A DNA stretch of 64,000 nucleotides. It comes from Vulcanimicrobiota bacterium (lineage in GTDB: Bacteria; Vulcanimicrobiota; Vulcanimicrobiia; Vulcanimicrobiales; Vulcanimicrobiaceae). The DNA lies in NCBI GenBank assembly GCA_003168375.1, contig PMSI01000005.1, positions 161,151-225,150 on the forward strand, written 5' to 3'. Positions 26,689 to 36,100 of this stretch are shown here, piece after piece; the stretch's first letter is position 1; every line of letters starts with the position of its first letter. Both the position numbers and the translations under genes were made by a program. The notes beneath the pieces are model-generated. The model ran no database searches and had not been told where the DNA came from. It saw only the letters and a list, made by a program, of their open reading frames with translations.

Positions 26689-27453
26689 ATGCACGAGCCG
26701 GATCCGGCGACGCTGACCATTTCCGAGCGCGCCGATGCGCTCGAGCAGCGCATGAGCGACGAGCTCGACGCGCTCGTCGTGAAATCGAACCTCTATACCT
26801 CGGGCGAGAGCGACCCGCGCGCCTACCGCACTCCGAAGCTCGGTGACGACGGGCGCCATTGGCTGATGGGACACGACCCGCGGCTCCCGCGCATGCCCGA
26901 CCGCCCGACGCTGCTGGACTTCTTCCGCTACCGTTTCGGGACCGCGGCGCACGTGCTGCAGAGCGCGACCCACGCGCTGGCGGCCGGGCAATCCGAACGG
27001 ATCGTGTTGGCGTGCCTGCTGCACGACATCAGCGTGATCGGCTTCATCCGCGCCGATCACGGCTACTGGGCCGCGCAACTGGTCGAACCGTACGTCGACG
27101 AAGAGGTGAGCTGGGCGATCCGCTACCACCAAGCGCTGCGGTTCTATCCGGACGAGGCCGCCGGCTACCGCTACCCCGAGGCGTACGTGCGCAACTTCGG
27201 CGACGCGTACGAGCCCGAGCCGTACGTCGCCGCCGCCTATGCGTACGCGCGCAACCACCGCTGGTACCTCACCAGCCGCGCGATCACGGTCCACGACGTG
27301 TACTCGTTCGATCCGAACGCGGTGGTGCAGTTGGAGACCTTCGCCGACATCGTCGCCCGCAATTTTCGTCAACCGGACGAAGGGCTCGGCTTCGACGCGA
27401 GCCCCGCGGCACACATGTGGCGCACCATCAATCAGCCCACGCGCTTCCTGTAA
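26689..27453 (+). CDS. HD-domain protein, PhnZ/MIOX-like metal-dependent fold
   Basis: 254 aa from ATG 26689 (GTG 26680 possible). The metal motif pattern of HD proteins is visible: H in AAHVLQSATHA, the HD pair in ACLLHDISVIG, H in RADHGYWAA and H in IRYHQALRF. The spacing (H...HD...H...H...D) and the size resemble the mixed-valent di-iron HD oxygenases (PhnZ, myo-inositol oxygenase) as much as phosphohydrolases. No nucleotide-cyclase or GYP motif is present. The substrate is unknown. It is convergent with the GH130-like gene 33 nt away. Confidence 0.68.
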   Translation: MHEPDPATLTISERADALEQRMSDELDALVVKSNLYTSGESDPRAYRTPKLGDDGRHWLMGHDPRLPRMPDRPTLLDFFRYRFGTAAHVLQSATHALAAGQSERIVLACLLHDISVIGFIRADHGYWAAQLVEPYVDEEVSWAIRYHQALRFYPDEAAGYRYPEAYVRNFGDAYEPEPYVAAAYAYARNHRWYLTSRAITVHDVYSFDPNAVVQLETFADIVARNFRQPDEGLGFDASPAAHMWRTINQPTRFL

Positions 27454-27486
27454 CGCGCCGGGGGCCACGCCTATCCGTTCTGATCG

Positions 27487-28395
27487 CTATCGCGTCGAAG
27501 TAGCGCGCACCGTCGCCCGCATGCAGTATCGATCCGCGATCGAGTAGTAGAGGCTGATCCCCTCGTTCTCCACCAGAGCGGAGGCGGCGAAGGCAATGTC
27601 CGTGTCGTCGGGAGTGCGCCGATCGCCGGGGGCGATGAGCGGCGATTCGCAGCGCGCGATCACCCGCCGGTAGTTCGGATCGAACCGCACCCAGCCGACG
27701 CGCCAGGCAGCGCCCTCGATCGCACCGTTGTAGAACATCACCGGCCCCGCCTCGGCCTCAACGACCGGTCCGGGACTCATGTGCCAGCCGTCCCACGCAC
27801 CATCTCGGGGTTCAAAGGGGACCGGCAAAACGCGCCACGGCCCGGCGACGTCGTCGGACTCCGCGACACCGATCCACGACCTGTCCTCGCGCCCAAACTC
27901 GAAGAACAGCAGCCATCGCCCGTCTTCGGTCCGGACGATCGTCGCCTCTTTTGGATTACGCACCTCCGCGGTGGACGCCAGCGCGACGCCGCGCTTCGCC
28001 AGATCGCGCAGACCGGTGCCGGCAGCCAGCAGCAGAGTGCCCTCTTTGCGCCGTTCGTTCCAGCCGGTGTAGTAGACGTAGTACGTGTCCCCGACGCGCG
28101 CGACGGTCGGATCCTCGCAGCCCCCGCTGTCGGCGCCGGCGGGATCGGCAGAGGGCGCGATGACGGGCGCGGCGTCGAGGACGAAGTGCACGCCGTCCGG
28201 CGAGACCCCCGAGTGGACGCGCGCGACCTTCTTCGCCGGATCCCGGTCGACGTTCACGACGCGGAGCAGCATGCCGTAGCTCCCCGCCTCCGTCCACACG
28301 TACGGGCTCAGCTTGTACATCGGCGCGAGGGCGGCGTCGCCCGTGAACGACAGCTCACACGCGCGCTCGAGTGCGAACTCGCCCGGCGCGTTCAA
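27487..28395 (-). CDS. Five-bladed beta-propeller glycosidase/phosphorylase, GH130-like
   Basis: 302 aa. The propeller repeats carry GGCEDPTVARVGDTYYVYYTGW, RNPKEATIV, WLLFFEFG and MSPGPVVEAEAGPVMFYNG, which match the GH130/GH43-like clan. The EDPR-type Asp is a candidate catalytic acid. GH130 enzymes phosphorolyse beta-mannosides in the cytoplasm. The start appears to be TTG 28395, directly abutting the transaldolase stop (TGATTG). An internal ATG at 28320 would delete the first blade. Its coupling to transaldolase suggests sugar-phosphate metabolism. Confidence 0.78.
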   Translation of the reverse strand: MNAPGEFALERACELSFTGDAALAPMYKLSPYVWTEAGSYGMLLRVVNVDRDPAKKVARVHSGVSPDGVHFVLDAAPVIAPSADPAGADSGGCEDPTVARVGDTYYVYYTGWNERRKEGTLLLAAGTGLRDLAKRGVALASTAEVRNPKEATIVRTEDGRWLLFFEFGREDRSWIGVAESDDVAGPWRVLPVPFEPRDGAWDGWHMSPGPVVEAEAGPVMFYNGAIEGAAWRVGWVRFDPNYRRVIARCESPLIAPGDRRTPDDTDIAFAASALVENEGISLYYSIADRYCMRATVRATSTR

Positions 28396-29058
28396 TCAGG
28401 AGCCGCCGTGCGTGCGCTGCGCCTTGTCCCAGTCCGCGCGGAACTGCGCGATTCCGCTGTCGGTGAGCGGGTGGTGGACCATCTGCCTGAGGACCTTGAA
28501 CGGGACCGTCGCGATGTGCGCGCCGGCGAGCGCGGCTTGCGTGACGTGGAGCGGGCCGCGCATCGAGGCGGCGAGCACCTCCGATTTTATCTCGTGGATC
28601 GCGAAAATCTCGGCGAGCTCGCGGACGACGGTCATTCCGTCTTCGTTGATGTCGTCGAGGCGGCCGACGAACGGGCTGATGAGGACGGCGCCGGCTTTGG
28701 CGGCCAGCAGTCCCTGGTTCGTGCTGAACACCAGCGTGCAGTTGGTCGGAATCTTCTCGGCGCGGAGCCGCGCGATCGCTTCGAGTCCGGCTTCGCTCAT
28801 CGGGATCTTCACCACGATGTTCGGCGCGATCTTCGCGAACGCGCGGCCCTGGATGAGCATCCCGTCGACGTCTTCGGCGACGACCTCGGCCGAGACCGGT
28901 CCCGGCGTGATCGTGCACACCTCGGCGAGGATCGATTCGTACGAACCGCCGCCGGCCTTGGCGAACAGGGTTGGGTTCGTCGTCACGCCGTCGAGGACGC
29001 CCCAGCGCGCCGCCGCGCGGATCTCCTCGATGTCGGCGGTGTCCAGAAAGATCTTCAT
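28396..29058 (-). CDS. tal: Transaldolase (short form, TalC/MipB-like)
   Basis: 220 aa, the size of the short decameric transaldolase/fructose-6-phosphate aldolase family. MKIFLDTADIEEIRAAARWG and DGVTTNPTLFAK open it. VVKIPMSEAGLEAI holds the Schiff-base Lys in the VKIP strand, and ISPFVGRLDD and ASMRGPLHV follow. Transaldolase of the pentose phosphate pathway is more likely than F6P aldolase, but the two cannot be separated by eye. The ATG at 29058 overlaps the stop of the Rieske protein (ATGA); the much longer open frame upstream is an artefact. Confidence 0.92.
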   Translation of the reverse strand: MKIFLDTADIEEIRAAARWGVLDGVTTNPTLFAKAGGGSYESILAEVCTITPGPVSAEVVAEDVDGMLIQGRAFAKIAPNIVVKIPMSEAGLEAIARLRAEKIPTNCTLVFSTNQGLLAAKAGAVLISPFVGRLDDINEDGMTVVRELAEIFAIHEIKSEVLAASMRGPLHVTQAALAGAHIATVPFKVLRQMVHHPLTDSGIAQFRADWDKAQRTHGGS

Positions 29059-29927
29059 CCGTTTCCGTGCGCTTTCAGACCGTGCAGCAGAATACGTTCG
29101 CCTTGCACGCGCACGCGGAATGCAGGCTGCGGGTAGGCGGTCGGGCCGTGGACGATGCTGCCGTCGCGGACGCAGAACTGCGAGCCGTGCCACGGACACG
29201 TGACCACGTCGCCTTCGAGCTTCCCTTCGTCGAGCGGTCCCCCTTGGTGGGCGCAGACCGCGGCGATCGCGTGCACCTCGTTCCCGTTCCGCACGAGCAG
29301 AACGGGATATCCGCCGGCGTCGACGCGCCGCATGCCGCCGTCGGCGATCTCGCCGAGCGACCCGGCGTCGATCTCGTCTTCGGGCGGCTCGGCCCCGTGC
29401 GCGTGGTTCACGCCGATCTGCATGTCGAGCGAGATCGCGCCGCCGTACAGCGCACCGAGCGAGACCAGTGAATACCCGAGCGTCGACAGGATCGGGCCGA
29501 GAGCGCCGGGCCGGTCGCGCGCGACGAACGACGCCGTGTACAGCAGCATCGCCGATCCGTTGACCGCGGCGTGCACGACGCCGAGCCGGCGCGGCTTGCC
29601 GTAGGTGTTGAGCCAATCGGTCAGGCCGCTGATCGCGGCTCCGACGGCGCCGAGCAGTCCGACGCCGACTGCGATCTTCGCGCCGCGCTTTTCGCCGAGC
29701 AGATCGAGCACGAGCGCGGCGGTCCACGCACCGATCGGGACGTCGGTGAGCGCCGGGTGCAGCGGATGGCCGAGCCAGGTTCCGTTGAGCAGGTCTTTGA
29801 TCGGGCGCGCTGCGGGGCCCGCGGAGTCGTAGGCGCCGTTCACCGCGCCGGCGAGCGCGTCGGCCGCGACGTCGAGATCGGGCGTCGCGAGCGCAGCGGC
29901 AACCAGCGTCTCCGAGATGGTCGGCAC
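29055..29927 (-). CDS. Membrane protein with DUF2231 domain and C-terminal Rieske [2Fe-2S] domain
   Basis: 290 aa. Residues from about 45 to 180 are the DUF2231 membrane domain (GTWLGHPLHPALTDVPIGAW, then four hydrophobic segments). From about 185 there is a Rieske ferredoxin domain with CAHQGGPLDEG and CPWHGSQF, all four cluster ligands present. This fusion is recurrent in soil bacteria and presumably feeds electrons between a membrane quinone/heme site and a soluble partner; the partner is unknown. It is first in a three-gene operon with transaldolase and the GH130-like gene. Confidence 0.9.
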   Translation of the reverse strand: MPTISETLVAAALATPDLDVAADALAGAVNGAYDSAGPAARPIKDLLNGTWLGHPLHPALTDVPIGAWTAALVLDLLGEKRGAKIAVGVGLLGAVGAAISGLTDWLNTYGKPRRLGVVHAAVNGSAMLLYTASFVARDRPGALGPILSTLGYSLVSLGALYGGAISLDMQIGVNHAHGAEPPEDEIDAGSLGEIADGGMRRVDAGGYPVLLVRNGNEVHAIAAVCAHQGGPLDEGKLEGDVVTCPWHGSQFCVRDGSIVHGPTAYPQPAFRVRVQGERILLHGLKAHGNG

Positions 29928-30036
29928 GTTGAACCCTCCAGTGTTGCGAATGCCCGGTGCAACCGAGCCTATACCCTACCGACGCGGCTCGGCCGCATCG
30001 GCGGGGGGCGTCCTCCGCTCGACGAAGCTCGCTCGC

Positions 30037-31776
30037 ATGCGGCGTTCGAGCGTTCTGGCGGGATTGGCGGCTTCGGCGACGGCACCGGCGCTCGCGGCGG
30101 CGGCGGGCGGCAACGCCGATCTGATCGTCACCGCGGCGACGATCCACACGGTCGACGCGACGACGCCGCGAGCGCAGGCGTTCGCCGTGCGCGACGGGCG
30201 CTTCATCTATGTCGGCTCGCGCGACGGCGTGCGCGCGCTGCGCGGACCGCGGACGCGGACGCTCGATCTCGGCGGCGCGACGGTGCTGCCGGGGCTGATC
30301 GATGCGCACCTGCACTTCATGCACGTCGGCCAAGCGCTGCGCGAGGTCGACCTCGCCCACCTGAGCTCGTACGACGAGGTCGTGCGGCGCACGGTCGCGT
30401 TCGCGGCCGGCACGCCCGACGCGTGGATCATCGGTGACGGCTGGGATCAGAACCTCTGGCCCGGCAAGGCGTTCCCGAACCACGCCGCGCTGAGCACAGC
30501 GCTCCCCGACCGTCCGGTCGTGCTGAACCGGGTCGACGGTCACGCGCTGCTCGCCAACGCAAAGGCGATGGCCCTCGCCGAGATCGACGCGTCGAGCCCC
30601 GATCCGAGCGGCGGGCGCATCGTGCGCGACGACCACGGCGCGCCGACCGGCGTCTTCGTCGACAACGCGATGGCGCTCGTACGGCGTGCAATCCCGCCGC
30701 CGTCGCACGAACAGCTAGTGCGCGCCGCGGTCGCCTCACTCGCGGAATGTCATCGCTGGGGTTTGACGTCGATCGCCGATCCCGGGGTCGGCCAAGCCGC
30801 GCTCGACGCGTACGTGGAGTTGGCGAACGCGGGCCGGTACACGCTGCGCAACCACGCGATGCTCGCCGGCAGCGACGATGCGCTGATCGCGCGCTACCTC
30901 CAGCGCGGCCCGCAGCCGCTGGCATACGGCGGACGGTTGGCGATCCGCGCGATCAAGCTGTACGCCGACGGTGCGCTGGGGTCGCGCGGCGCCGCGCTGC
31001 TGGCGCCGTACGACGACGATCCCGCCAACACCGGGCTGCTCGTCACCCCGCCGGCCAAGATCCAGGACGTCGCGACGCGCGCGCTGCGCGCGGGCTTCCA
31101 GGTCTGCACGCACGCGATCGGCGACCGCGGCAACCGGATCGCACTCGATGCGTACGAAGCGGCGCTCGGCGCCGTGCCGGCGCGCGATCACCGTTTCCGC
31201 GTTGAGCACGCGCAGGTGCTCTCGCCGCAGGACATCCCGCGCTTCGCGCGGCTCGGCGTCGTCCCGTCGATGCAGACCACCCACCAGATCAGCGATATGC
31301 CGTGGGCCGGCGCGCGCCTCGGGCCGCAGCGCGTGCTCGGCGCGTACGCCTGGCGCGCGCTGCTCGACACCGGCGTCACGATCGCGAACGGAACCGACGC
31401 GCCGATCGAGGTCGTCGACTCGCGGCGCACGTTCCACGCCGCGATCGCGCGGCAGAACGAGGCGAATCAACCGCCGGGCGGCTGGTATCCGCGCCAGCGC
31501 ATGACCCGCGCCGAAGCGCTGGCTTCGATGACCGCGTGGGCGGCGCGGGCGAACTTCATCGAGCACGTCGCCGGCTCGATCTCGGTCGGCAAGTACGCCG
31601 ACTTCGCGGTGCTCGACCGCGACTGGATGCGGATCGCTCGCGACGAGGTCATGGCGACGCGTTTCTTGGCGACGTACTCGTCGGGCCGCCAGGTCTACGC
31701 GGCTCCGCTCTCGACGGCGGCGCTGCAACCGCTGCGTGCGCGCCGGCGCGGCGGAAGCTGCTGCGGGGTCTCCTGA
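30037..31776 (+). CDS. Amidohydrolase family protein (YtcJ-like), exported
   Basis: 579 aa from ATG 30037, which starts an Arg-Arg Tat/Sec-type signal (MRRSSVLAGLAASATAPALAAAAGG). The metal site HxH is in GLIDAHLHFMHVG. The central blocks are DGALGSRGAALLAPY, CTHAIGDRGNRIALDAYEAA and FRVEHAQVL. The C-terminal catalytic Asp is in IANGTDAPIEVVD. YtcJ-like enzymes hydrolyse amide bonds of unknown compounds. It diverges from the Rieske gene with a 109-nt spacer and stands 116 nt before coxM. Confidence 0.9.
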   Translation: MRRSSVLAGLAASATAPALAAAAGGNADLIVTAATIHTVDATTPRAQAFAVRDGRFIYVGSRDGVRALRGPRTRTLDLGGATVLPGLIDAHLHFMHVGQALREVDLAHLSSYDEVVRRTVAFAAGTPDAWIIGDGWDQNLWPGKAFPNHAALSTALPDRPVVLNRVDGHALLANAKAMALAEIDASSPDPSGGRIVRDDHGAPTGVFVDNAMALVRRAIPPPSHEQLVRAAVASLAECHRWGLTSIADPGVGQAALDAYVELANAGRYTLRNHAMLAGSDDALIARYLQRGPQPLAYGGRLAIRAIKLYADGALGSRGAALLAPYDDDPANTGLLVTPPAKIQDVATRALRAGFQVCTHAIGDRGNRIALDAYEAALGAVPARDHRFRVEHAQVLSPQDIPRFARLGVVPSMQTTHQISDMPWAGARLGPQRVLGAYAWRALLDTGVTIANGTDAPIEVVDSRRTFHAAIARQNEANQPPGGWYPRQRMTRAEALASMTAWAARANFIEHVAGSISVGKYADFAVLDRDWMRIARDEVMATRFLATYSSGRQVYAAPLSTAALQPLRARRRGGSCCGVS

Positions 31777-31892
31777 ACGCCGCTGCTCAGACCGTTCTCA
31801 GACCCGCGCGCAAACCTACCCAGGAGCCGGTCGGCTACCCGAGGTAACCCTTGGGCCCCCGTACGCACATCACGTCATGTAGGGAGAGCCTG

Positions 31893-32774
31893 ATGTTCCC
31901 TGCTCCGTTCGAGTATCATCGAGCAACATCGATCGACGAAACACTGGCGCTGCTGGCCAAGCACGGCGGCGACGCGCGCGTTCTCGCCGGCGGACAGAGC
32001 CTGATCCCCGCGATGCGTTTCCGGCTGGCCCGCCCGGCAGTGCTCGTCGACATCAACGCGCTGCACGAACTGTCGTACCTGCGCGAGGAAGGCGGGATGC
32101 TCGCGATCGGCGCCATGACGCGCGACGCCGCGCTCGAGACGTCCGCGCTGATCGCCTCAAAGTACCCGCTGCTCGCCGACACGTCGGCGCTGGTTGCCGA
32201 CCCCGTCGTGCGGCAGTCGGGGACGGTCGTCGGCAGCCTCTGCCACAACGATCCGGCCGGCGACTGGGGTGTGACGGCGCTCGCCGGGCGCGCGCAGATC
32301 GTCATCCGCAACGCGAGCGGGACGCGCACCGTCGCGATCGACGATTTTCTCGTCGACTCGTTCACGACCGCGGTCGGCGAAGGCGAGCTGGCGCTCGAGG
32401 TGCGGTTCCCGACCCCGCCGCCTCGCACCGCGGGATCGTATCAGAAGATCGAGCGCAAAGTCGGCGACTTCGCGACGGCGTCGGCCGCAGCGCGGATCAC
32501 GCTCGACGCAGACGGTGCGATCACCGGCGCCGGCGTCGCGATCGGCGCGGCCGGTCCGCACGCGATGCGCGTCCGCGACGCCGAGCAGTTGCTGCAGGGC
32601 GCGAAACCGACCAAGGAGCTGATCCGCGCGGCGGCCGACGCCGCCCGCGCGCTCGCCGATCCGGTGGCCGACAACCGCGGCTCGGTGGAGTTCAAGAAAG
32701 ACATGGCGGGCGTACTCGTCGGCCGCGCGCTGATCGCGGCGATCGGACGGCTCGGTGTGGAGGGGCTGCGATGA
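31893..32774 (+). CDS. coxM: Aerobic carbon monoxide dehydrogenase, FAD-binding medium subunit
   Basis: 293 aa. [21 protein letters not shown], the FAD pyrophosphate motif [17 protein letters not shown], and [13 protein letters not shown] are typical of the xanthine dehydrogenase/CoxM flavoprotein family. It takes electrons from CoxS and passes them to the respiratory chain. ATG 31893 follows a GGGAGAG Shine-Dalgarno sequence; the frame open from 31851 is longer but unsupported. The order M-S-L with 4-nt and 10-nt spacings is canonical for CO dehydrogenase. Confidence 0.95.
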   Translation: MFPAPFEYHRATSIDETLALLAKHGGDARVLAGGQSLIPAMRFRLARPAVLVDINALHELSYLREEGGMLAIGAMTRDAALETSALIASKYPLLADTSALVADPVVRQSGTVVGSLCHNDPAGDWGVTALAGRAQIVIRNASGTRTVAIDDFLVDSFTTAVGEGELALEVRFPTPPPRTAGSYQKIERKVGDFATASAAARITLDADGAITGAGVAIGAAGPHAMRVRDAEQLLQGAKPTKELIRAAADAARALADPVADNRGSVEFKKDMAGVLVGRALIAAIGRLGVEGLR

Positions 32775-33262
32775 ATATCTCGGTGACCGTCAACGGCAAA
32801 CCCTACCAGCGCGACGTTGAGCCGCGTACGCTGCTGGTCTATTTTCTGCGCGAGGCGCTCGGCCTCACCGGCACGCACGTCGGCTGCGACACGTCGAGCT
32901 GCGGCGTCTGCGTCGTCGTCCTCGACGGCGACCGCGCGGTGAAGTCGTGCACGATGTTCGCCGCGATGGCGGACGGGCACGAGATCACAACCGTCGAGGG
33001 GCTGGTCCAAGGCGGCAAGCTGCACCCGCTGCAGCAGGCGTTCTGGGACTGCCACGGACTGCAATGCGGCTACTGCACGCCGGGGATGCTGATGACGTCG
33101 TACGCGCTGCTCAAGCACCAACCGAACCCCGACGAGCCCGCGATCCGCGAGGCGCTCTCGGGCAACCTCTGCCGGTGCACGGGCTATCAGAACATCGTGA
33201 AGGCGGTGCAGCAAGCCGCCGCCGAGACGAACGCTCCCGCGCCCGAGCCCGTGGCGACGTAA
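32771..33262 (+). CDS. coxS: Aerobic carbon monoxide dehydrogenase, [2Fe-2S] small subunit
   Basis: 163 aa with two [2Fe-2S] clusters. The plant-ferredoxin-type binding site is [17 protein letters not shown] plus a Cys at KSCTMFA, and the helical cluster has CGYCTPGML and [13 protein letters not shown]. It carries electrons from the Mo-Cu site to CoxM. The ATG overlaps the coxM stop (ATGA). The length is usual (about 160 aa). Confidence 0.96.
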   Translation: MNISVTVNGKPYQRDVEPRTLLVYFLREALGLTGTHVGCDTSSCGVCVVVLDGDRAVKSCTMFAAMADGHEITTVEGLVQGGKLHPLQQAFWDCHGLQCGYCTPGMLMTSYALLKHQPNPDEPAIREALSGNLCRCTGYQNIVKAVQQAAAETNAPAPEPVAT

Positions 33263-33272
33263 GGAGAACGCG

Positions 33273-35639
33273 ATGAGCACCACCGCCAAACCGACCCCCG
33301 ACAAGTACTCGCTCGGTCAATCGATGAAGCGCAAGGAGGACCCGCGCTTCCTTCGCGGCCACGGTAACTACGTCGACGACATCGTGCTGCCGGGGATGCT
33401 CTGGCTCTCGATCGTCCACAGCCCGTATCCGCACGCGCGCATCGTCAAGATCGACAAGACCGCCGCGCTCGCCGTGCCGGGCGTCGTCGCCGTGCTCACC
33501 GGCGAGGATCTCGCCGCGCACAACCTGGCCTGGATCCCGACCTTCCACGGCTACGACAAGCAGATGATCCTCGCGGTCGGCAAGGTGCTGTTCCAGTATC
33601 AAGAGGTCGCGGGCGTGATCGCGTCCTCGCGCGAGATCGCGCAGGACGCCGCCGAGCTGGTCGAGGTCGAGTACGAACCGCTCGATCCGGTCGTGAACCC
33701 GTTCCAGTCGCGCGAGGACAAGATCATCCTGCGCGACGACCGCGAGAACAAGACCAACCACATCTACCACTGGGAGGTCGGCAAGCGCGATGCGACCGAC
33801 GCCGCGATCGCCGCGTCCGACGTCAGCATCAAAGAGCGCGTCGTCTTCCAGCGCTGTCATCCCGCGCCACTCGAACCGTGCGGCATCATCGCCGACATGG
33901 ACGCGGCGACCGGGCGTCTCACGCTGTACCTGACCTCGCAGGCGCCGCACGCGCACCGCACCGTCGTCTCGCTGGTGACCGGGATACCCGAGGACAAGAT
34001 CCACGTCATCTCGCCCGACCTCGGCGGCGGTTTCGGCAACAAGGTCCCGGTGTACCCCGGCTACGTCGTCGCGGCGGCGGCCTCGGTCGTGATCGGCGTT
34101 CCGGTCAAGTGGATCGAGACGCGGACCGAGAACCTGACCACGACCGGCTTCGCGCGCGACTACCACATGGACGTCGAGATCGGCGCCACCAAAGACGGCA
34201 AGGTCACGGCACTCAAGGTCGCGACGGTCGCCGACCACGGCGCGTTCGACGCCGCCGCGGATCCGACGAAGTATCCGGCCGGGCTGTTCGGGATCGTGAC
34301 CGGCTCCTACGATTTCGCGAACGCGTTCACCGAGCTCGACGCGTACTTCACCAACAAGCCGCCGGGCGGCGTCGCCTACCGCTGCTCGTTCCGCGTCACC
34401 GAAGCGTCGTTCGCGATCGAGCGCGGGATGGAGATCCTGGCGCGCAAGCTGAACATGGATCCGGCCGAGCTGCGCCTGAAGAACTTCATCAAAAAGGAAC
34501 AGTTTCCGTATCCTTCGCCGCTGGGCTTCGTCTACGACAGCGGCGACTACCACCTGACGCTGCGCAAGGCGCTCGACATCATCGGCTACGACGCGCTCCG
34601 CCAGGAACAAAAAGAGAAGCGCACGCGCGGCGAGCTGATGGGGATCGGGATCTCGACCTTTACCGAAGCGGTCGGCGCCGGGCCCAGCAAGCACTTCGAC
34701 ATCATGGGGATCAAGATGTTCGACAGTGCAGAGATCCGCGTCCATCCGACGGGCTCCGCGATCCTGCGCGCGGGAACGAAGTCGCAAGGGCAAGGGCACG
34801 AGACCACCTGGGCGCAGATCGCCGCCGACGAACTCGGCCTCGATCCGCAGAACATCATGGTCGAGGAAGGCGACACCGACACGGCTCCCTACGGTCTGGG
34901 CACCTACGCCAGCCGCAGCACGCCGGTCGCCGGCGCGGCGATCGCCATGGCCGCGCGCAAGATCCGCGAGAAGGCGCGCAAGATCGCCGCGCACCTGCTC
35001 GAGGCGCCGGTCGACGATATCGAGTGGGAAAACCACGCGTTCCACGTCAAGGGCCTGCCCGAGAACGCGATCACGATGCAGACGATCGCGTTCGCCGCCT
35101 ACACGAATCCGGCGCCCGACACCGAGCCCGGACTCGAAGCGACGTTCTACTACGACCCGCCGAACCTCACGTTCCCGTACGGCGCGTACATCGCCGTCGT
35201 CGACGTCGACGCGGAGACGGGCTTCGTCAAAGTGCGCCGCTTCCTCGCGATCGACGATTGCGGTACCGTGATCAACCCGATGATCGTCGAGGGCCAGATC
35301 CACGGCGGGCTGACCGAAGGGTTCGCGATCGCCTTCATGCAGGAGCTCGCGTTCGACGCCGACGGCAACAGCCTCAACACCAACTTCACCGAGTACCTCG
35401 TTCCGACGTCGCTCGAGACCCCGCATTGGGAGACGTCGAGCACCTGCACGCCGAGCCCGCACCATCCGATCGGCGCCAAGGGTGTCGGCGAAAGCCCGAA
35501 CGTCGGCTCGCCGGCGGCCTTCGTGAACGCGGTGATGGACGCGCTCGCGCCGCTCGGCGTGACGCACATCGACATGCCACTGACGCGCGAGAAGGTCTGG
35601 CGCGCCGTCCGCTCGGCAAAAGGCGCGGCGAAGACGTGA
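33273..35639 (+). CDS. coxL: Aerobic carbon monoxide dehydrogenase, form I Mo-Cu large subunit
   Basis: 788 aa molybdopterin subunit. The active-site loop AYRCSFR is at 368-374. It carries Cys371, which in form I enzymes binds copper, so this is a true CO dehydrogenase and not the AYRGAGR-type form II. The molybdenum-site Glu is in GAKGVGESP (E740). Other MPT-binding parts are GGGFGNKVP and [17 protein letters not shown]. It oxidises CO with water to CO2 and gives electrons to CoxS and CoxM. It lies in the canonical M-S-L order, with GTGA overlap to coxG. Confidence 0.97.
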   Translation: MSTTAKPTPDKYSLGQSMKRKEDPRFLRGHGNYVDDIVLPGMLWLSIVHSPYPHARIVKIDKTAALAVPGVVAVLTGEDLAAHNLAWIPTFHGYDKQMILAVGKVLFQYQEVAGVIASSREIAQDAAELVEVEYEPLDPVVNPFQSREDKIILRDDRENKTNHIYHWEVGKRDATDAAIAASDVSIKERVVFQRCHPAPLEPCGIIADMDAATGRLTLYLTSQAPHAHRTVVSLVTGIPEDKIHVISPDLGGGFGNKVPVYPGYVVAAAASVVIGVPVKWIETRTENLTTTGFARDYHMDVEIGATKDGKVTALKVATVADHGAFDAAADPTKYPAGLFGIVTGSYDFANAFTELDAYFTNKPPGGVAYRCSFRVTEASFAIERGMEILARKLNMDPAELRLKNFIKKEQFPYPSPLGFVYDSGDYHLTLRKALDIIGYDALRQEQKEKRTRGELMGIGISTFTEAVGAGPSKHFDIMGIKMFDSAEIRVHPTGSAILRAGTKSQGQGHETTWAQIAADELGLDPQNIMVEEGDTDTAPYGLGTYASRSTPVAGAAIAMAARKIREKARKIAAHLLEAPVDDIEWENHAFHVKGLPENAITMQTIAFAAYTNPAPDTEPGLEATFYYDPPNLTFPYGAYIAVVDVDAETGFVKVRRFLAIDDCGTVINPMIVEGQIHGGLTEGFAIAFMQELAFDADGNSLNTNFTEYLVPTSLETPHWETSSTCTPSPHHPIGAKGVGESPNVGSPAAFVNAVMDALAPLGVTHIDMPLTREKVWRAVRSAKGAAKT

Positions 35640-36100
35640 ACCTGGAGTACTCGGGCCGCGAGGAGATCCCGACCGGCCTGGACGCGGTCTGGGCATTCGT
35701 CACCGACCCGACCCAGGTCGCGTCATGCGTCCCCGACATGGTCGAGTCGACGGTCGTCGACGCGCACGCCGCCGATGCGGTGGTCCAAGTCGCGGTCGGC
35801 CCGGTGCGCGGCAAGCTGAAGCTGCGCATCACGCTCGATCCGGACGCCGCGGCGCACCGGATGAACATGAAAATCAGCGGCGGCGGCTTCGGCAGCGTCG
35901 TCGACGTGACCGCCGGTGCCGACATCACGGCCGTGAGTGCTACGAGCACCGCGCTCGATTGGAAGGCCACCGTGACGATGCGGGGGCCGGTCGCGACGGT
36001 CGGTGGCCGCGTCATCGACGCGCAGGCGAAGCGCGTGATCACGCAGACGTTCGAGAACGTGAAGGTGCGCCTCACGGGCGCGCCGGCACCCGCGAGCTGA
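35636..36100 (+). CDS. coxG: CoxG-like SRPBCC-fold protein of the CO dehydrogenase cluster
   Basis: 154 aa. [33 protein letters not shown] is the CoxG/START-like opening, followed by KLKLRITLDPD and GGRVIDAQAKRVITQTFENV. CoxG is needed for membrane association or quinone handover of CO dehydrogenase; the protein here is close to family length without the extra C-terminal anchor. GTG 35636 lies inside the coxL stop, and the stop shares one base with the next ATG (36100). Confidence 0.9.
   Translation: MNLEYSGREEIPTGLDAVWAFVTDPTQVASCVPDMVESTVVDAHAADAVVQVAVGPVRGKLKLRITLDPDAAAHRMNMKISGGGFGSVVDVTAGADITAVSATSTALDWKATVTMRGPVATVGGRVIDAQAKRVITQTFENVKVRLTGAPAPAS

Noticed and set aside
29059..30708. 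Long upstream extension of the transaldolase frame
   Set aside because: It is antisense or out of frame to the Rieske/DUF2231 and amidohydrolase genes and Arg/Ala-biased; the conserved start is MKIFLDTADIEE at 29058.
33111..35696. 861-residue frame antisense to coxL
   Set aside because: Very long antisense frames are expected in GC-rich DNA. This one is Arg/Asp/Val-biased and has no motif, whereas coxL is beyond doubt.
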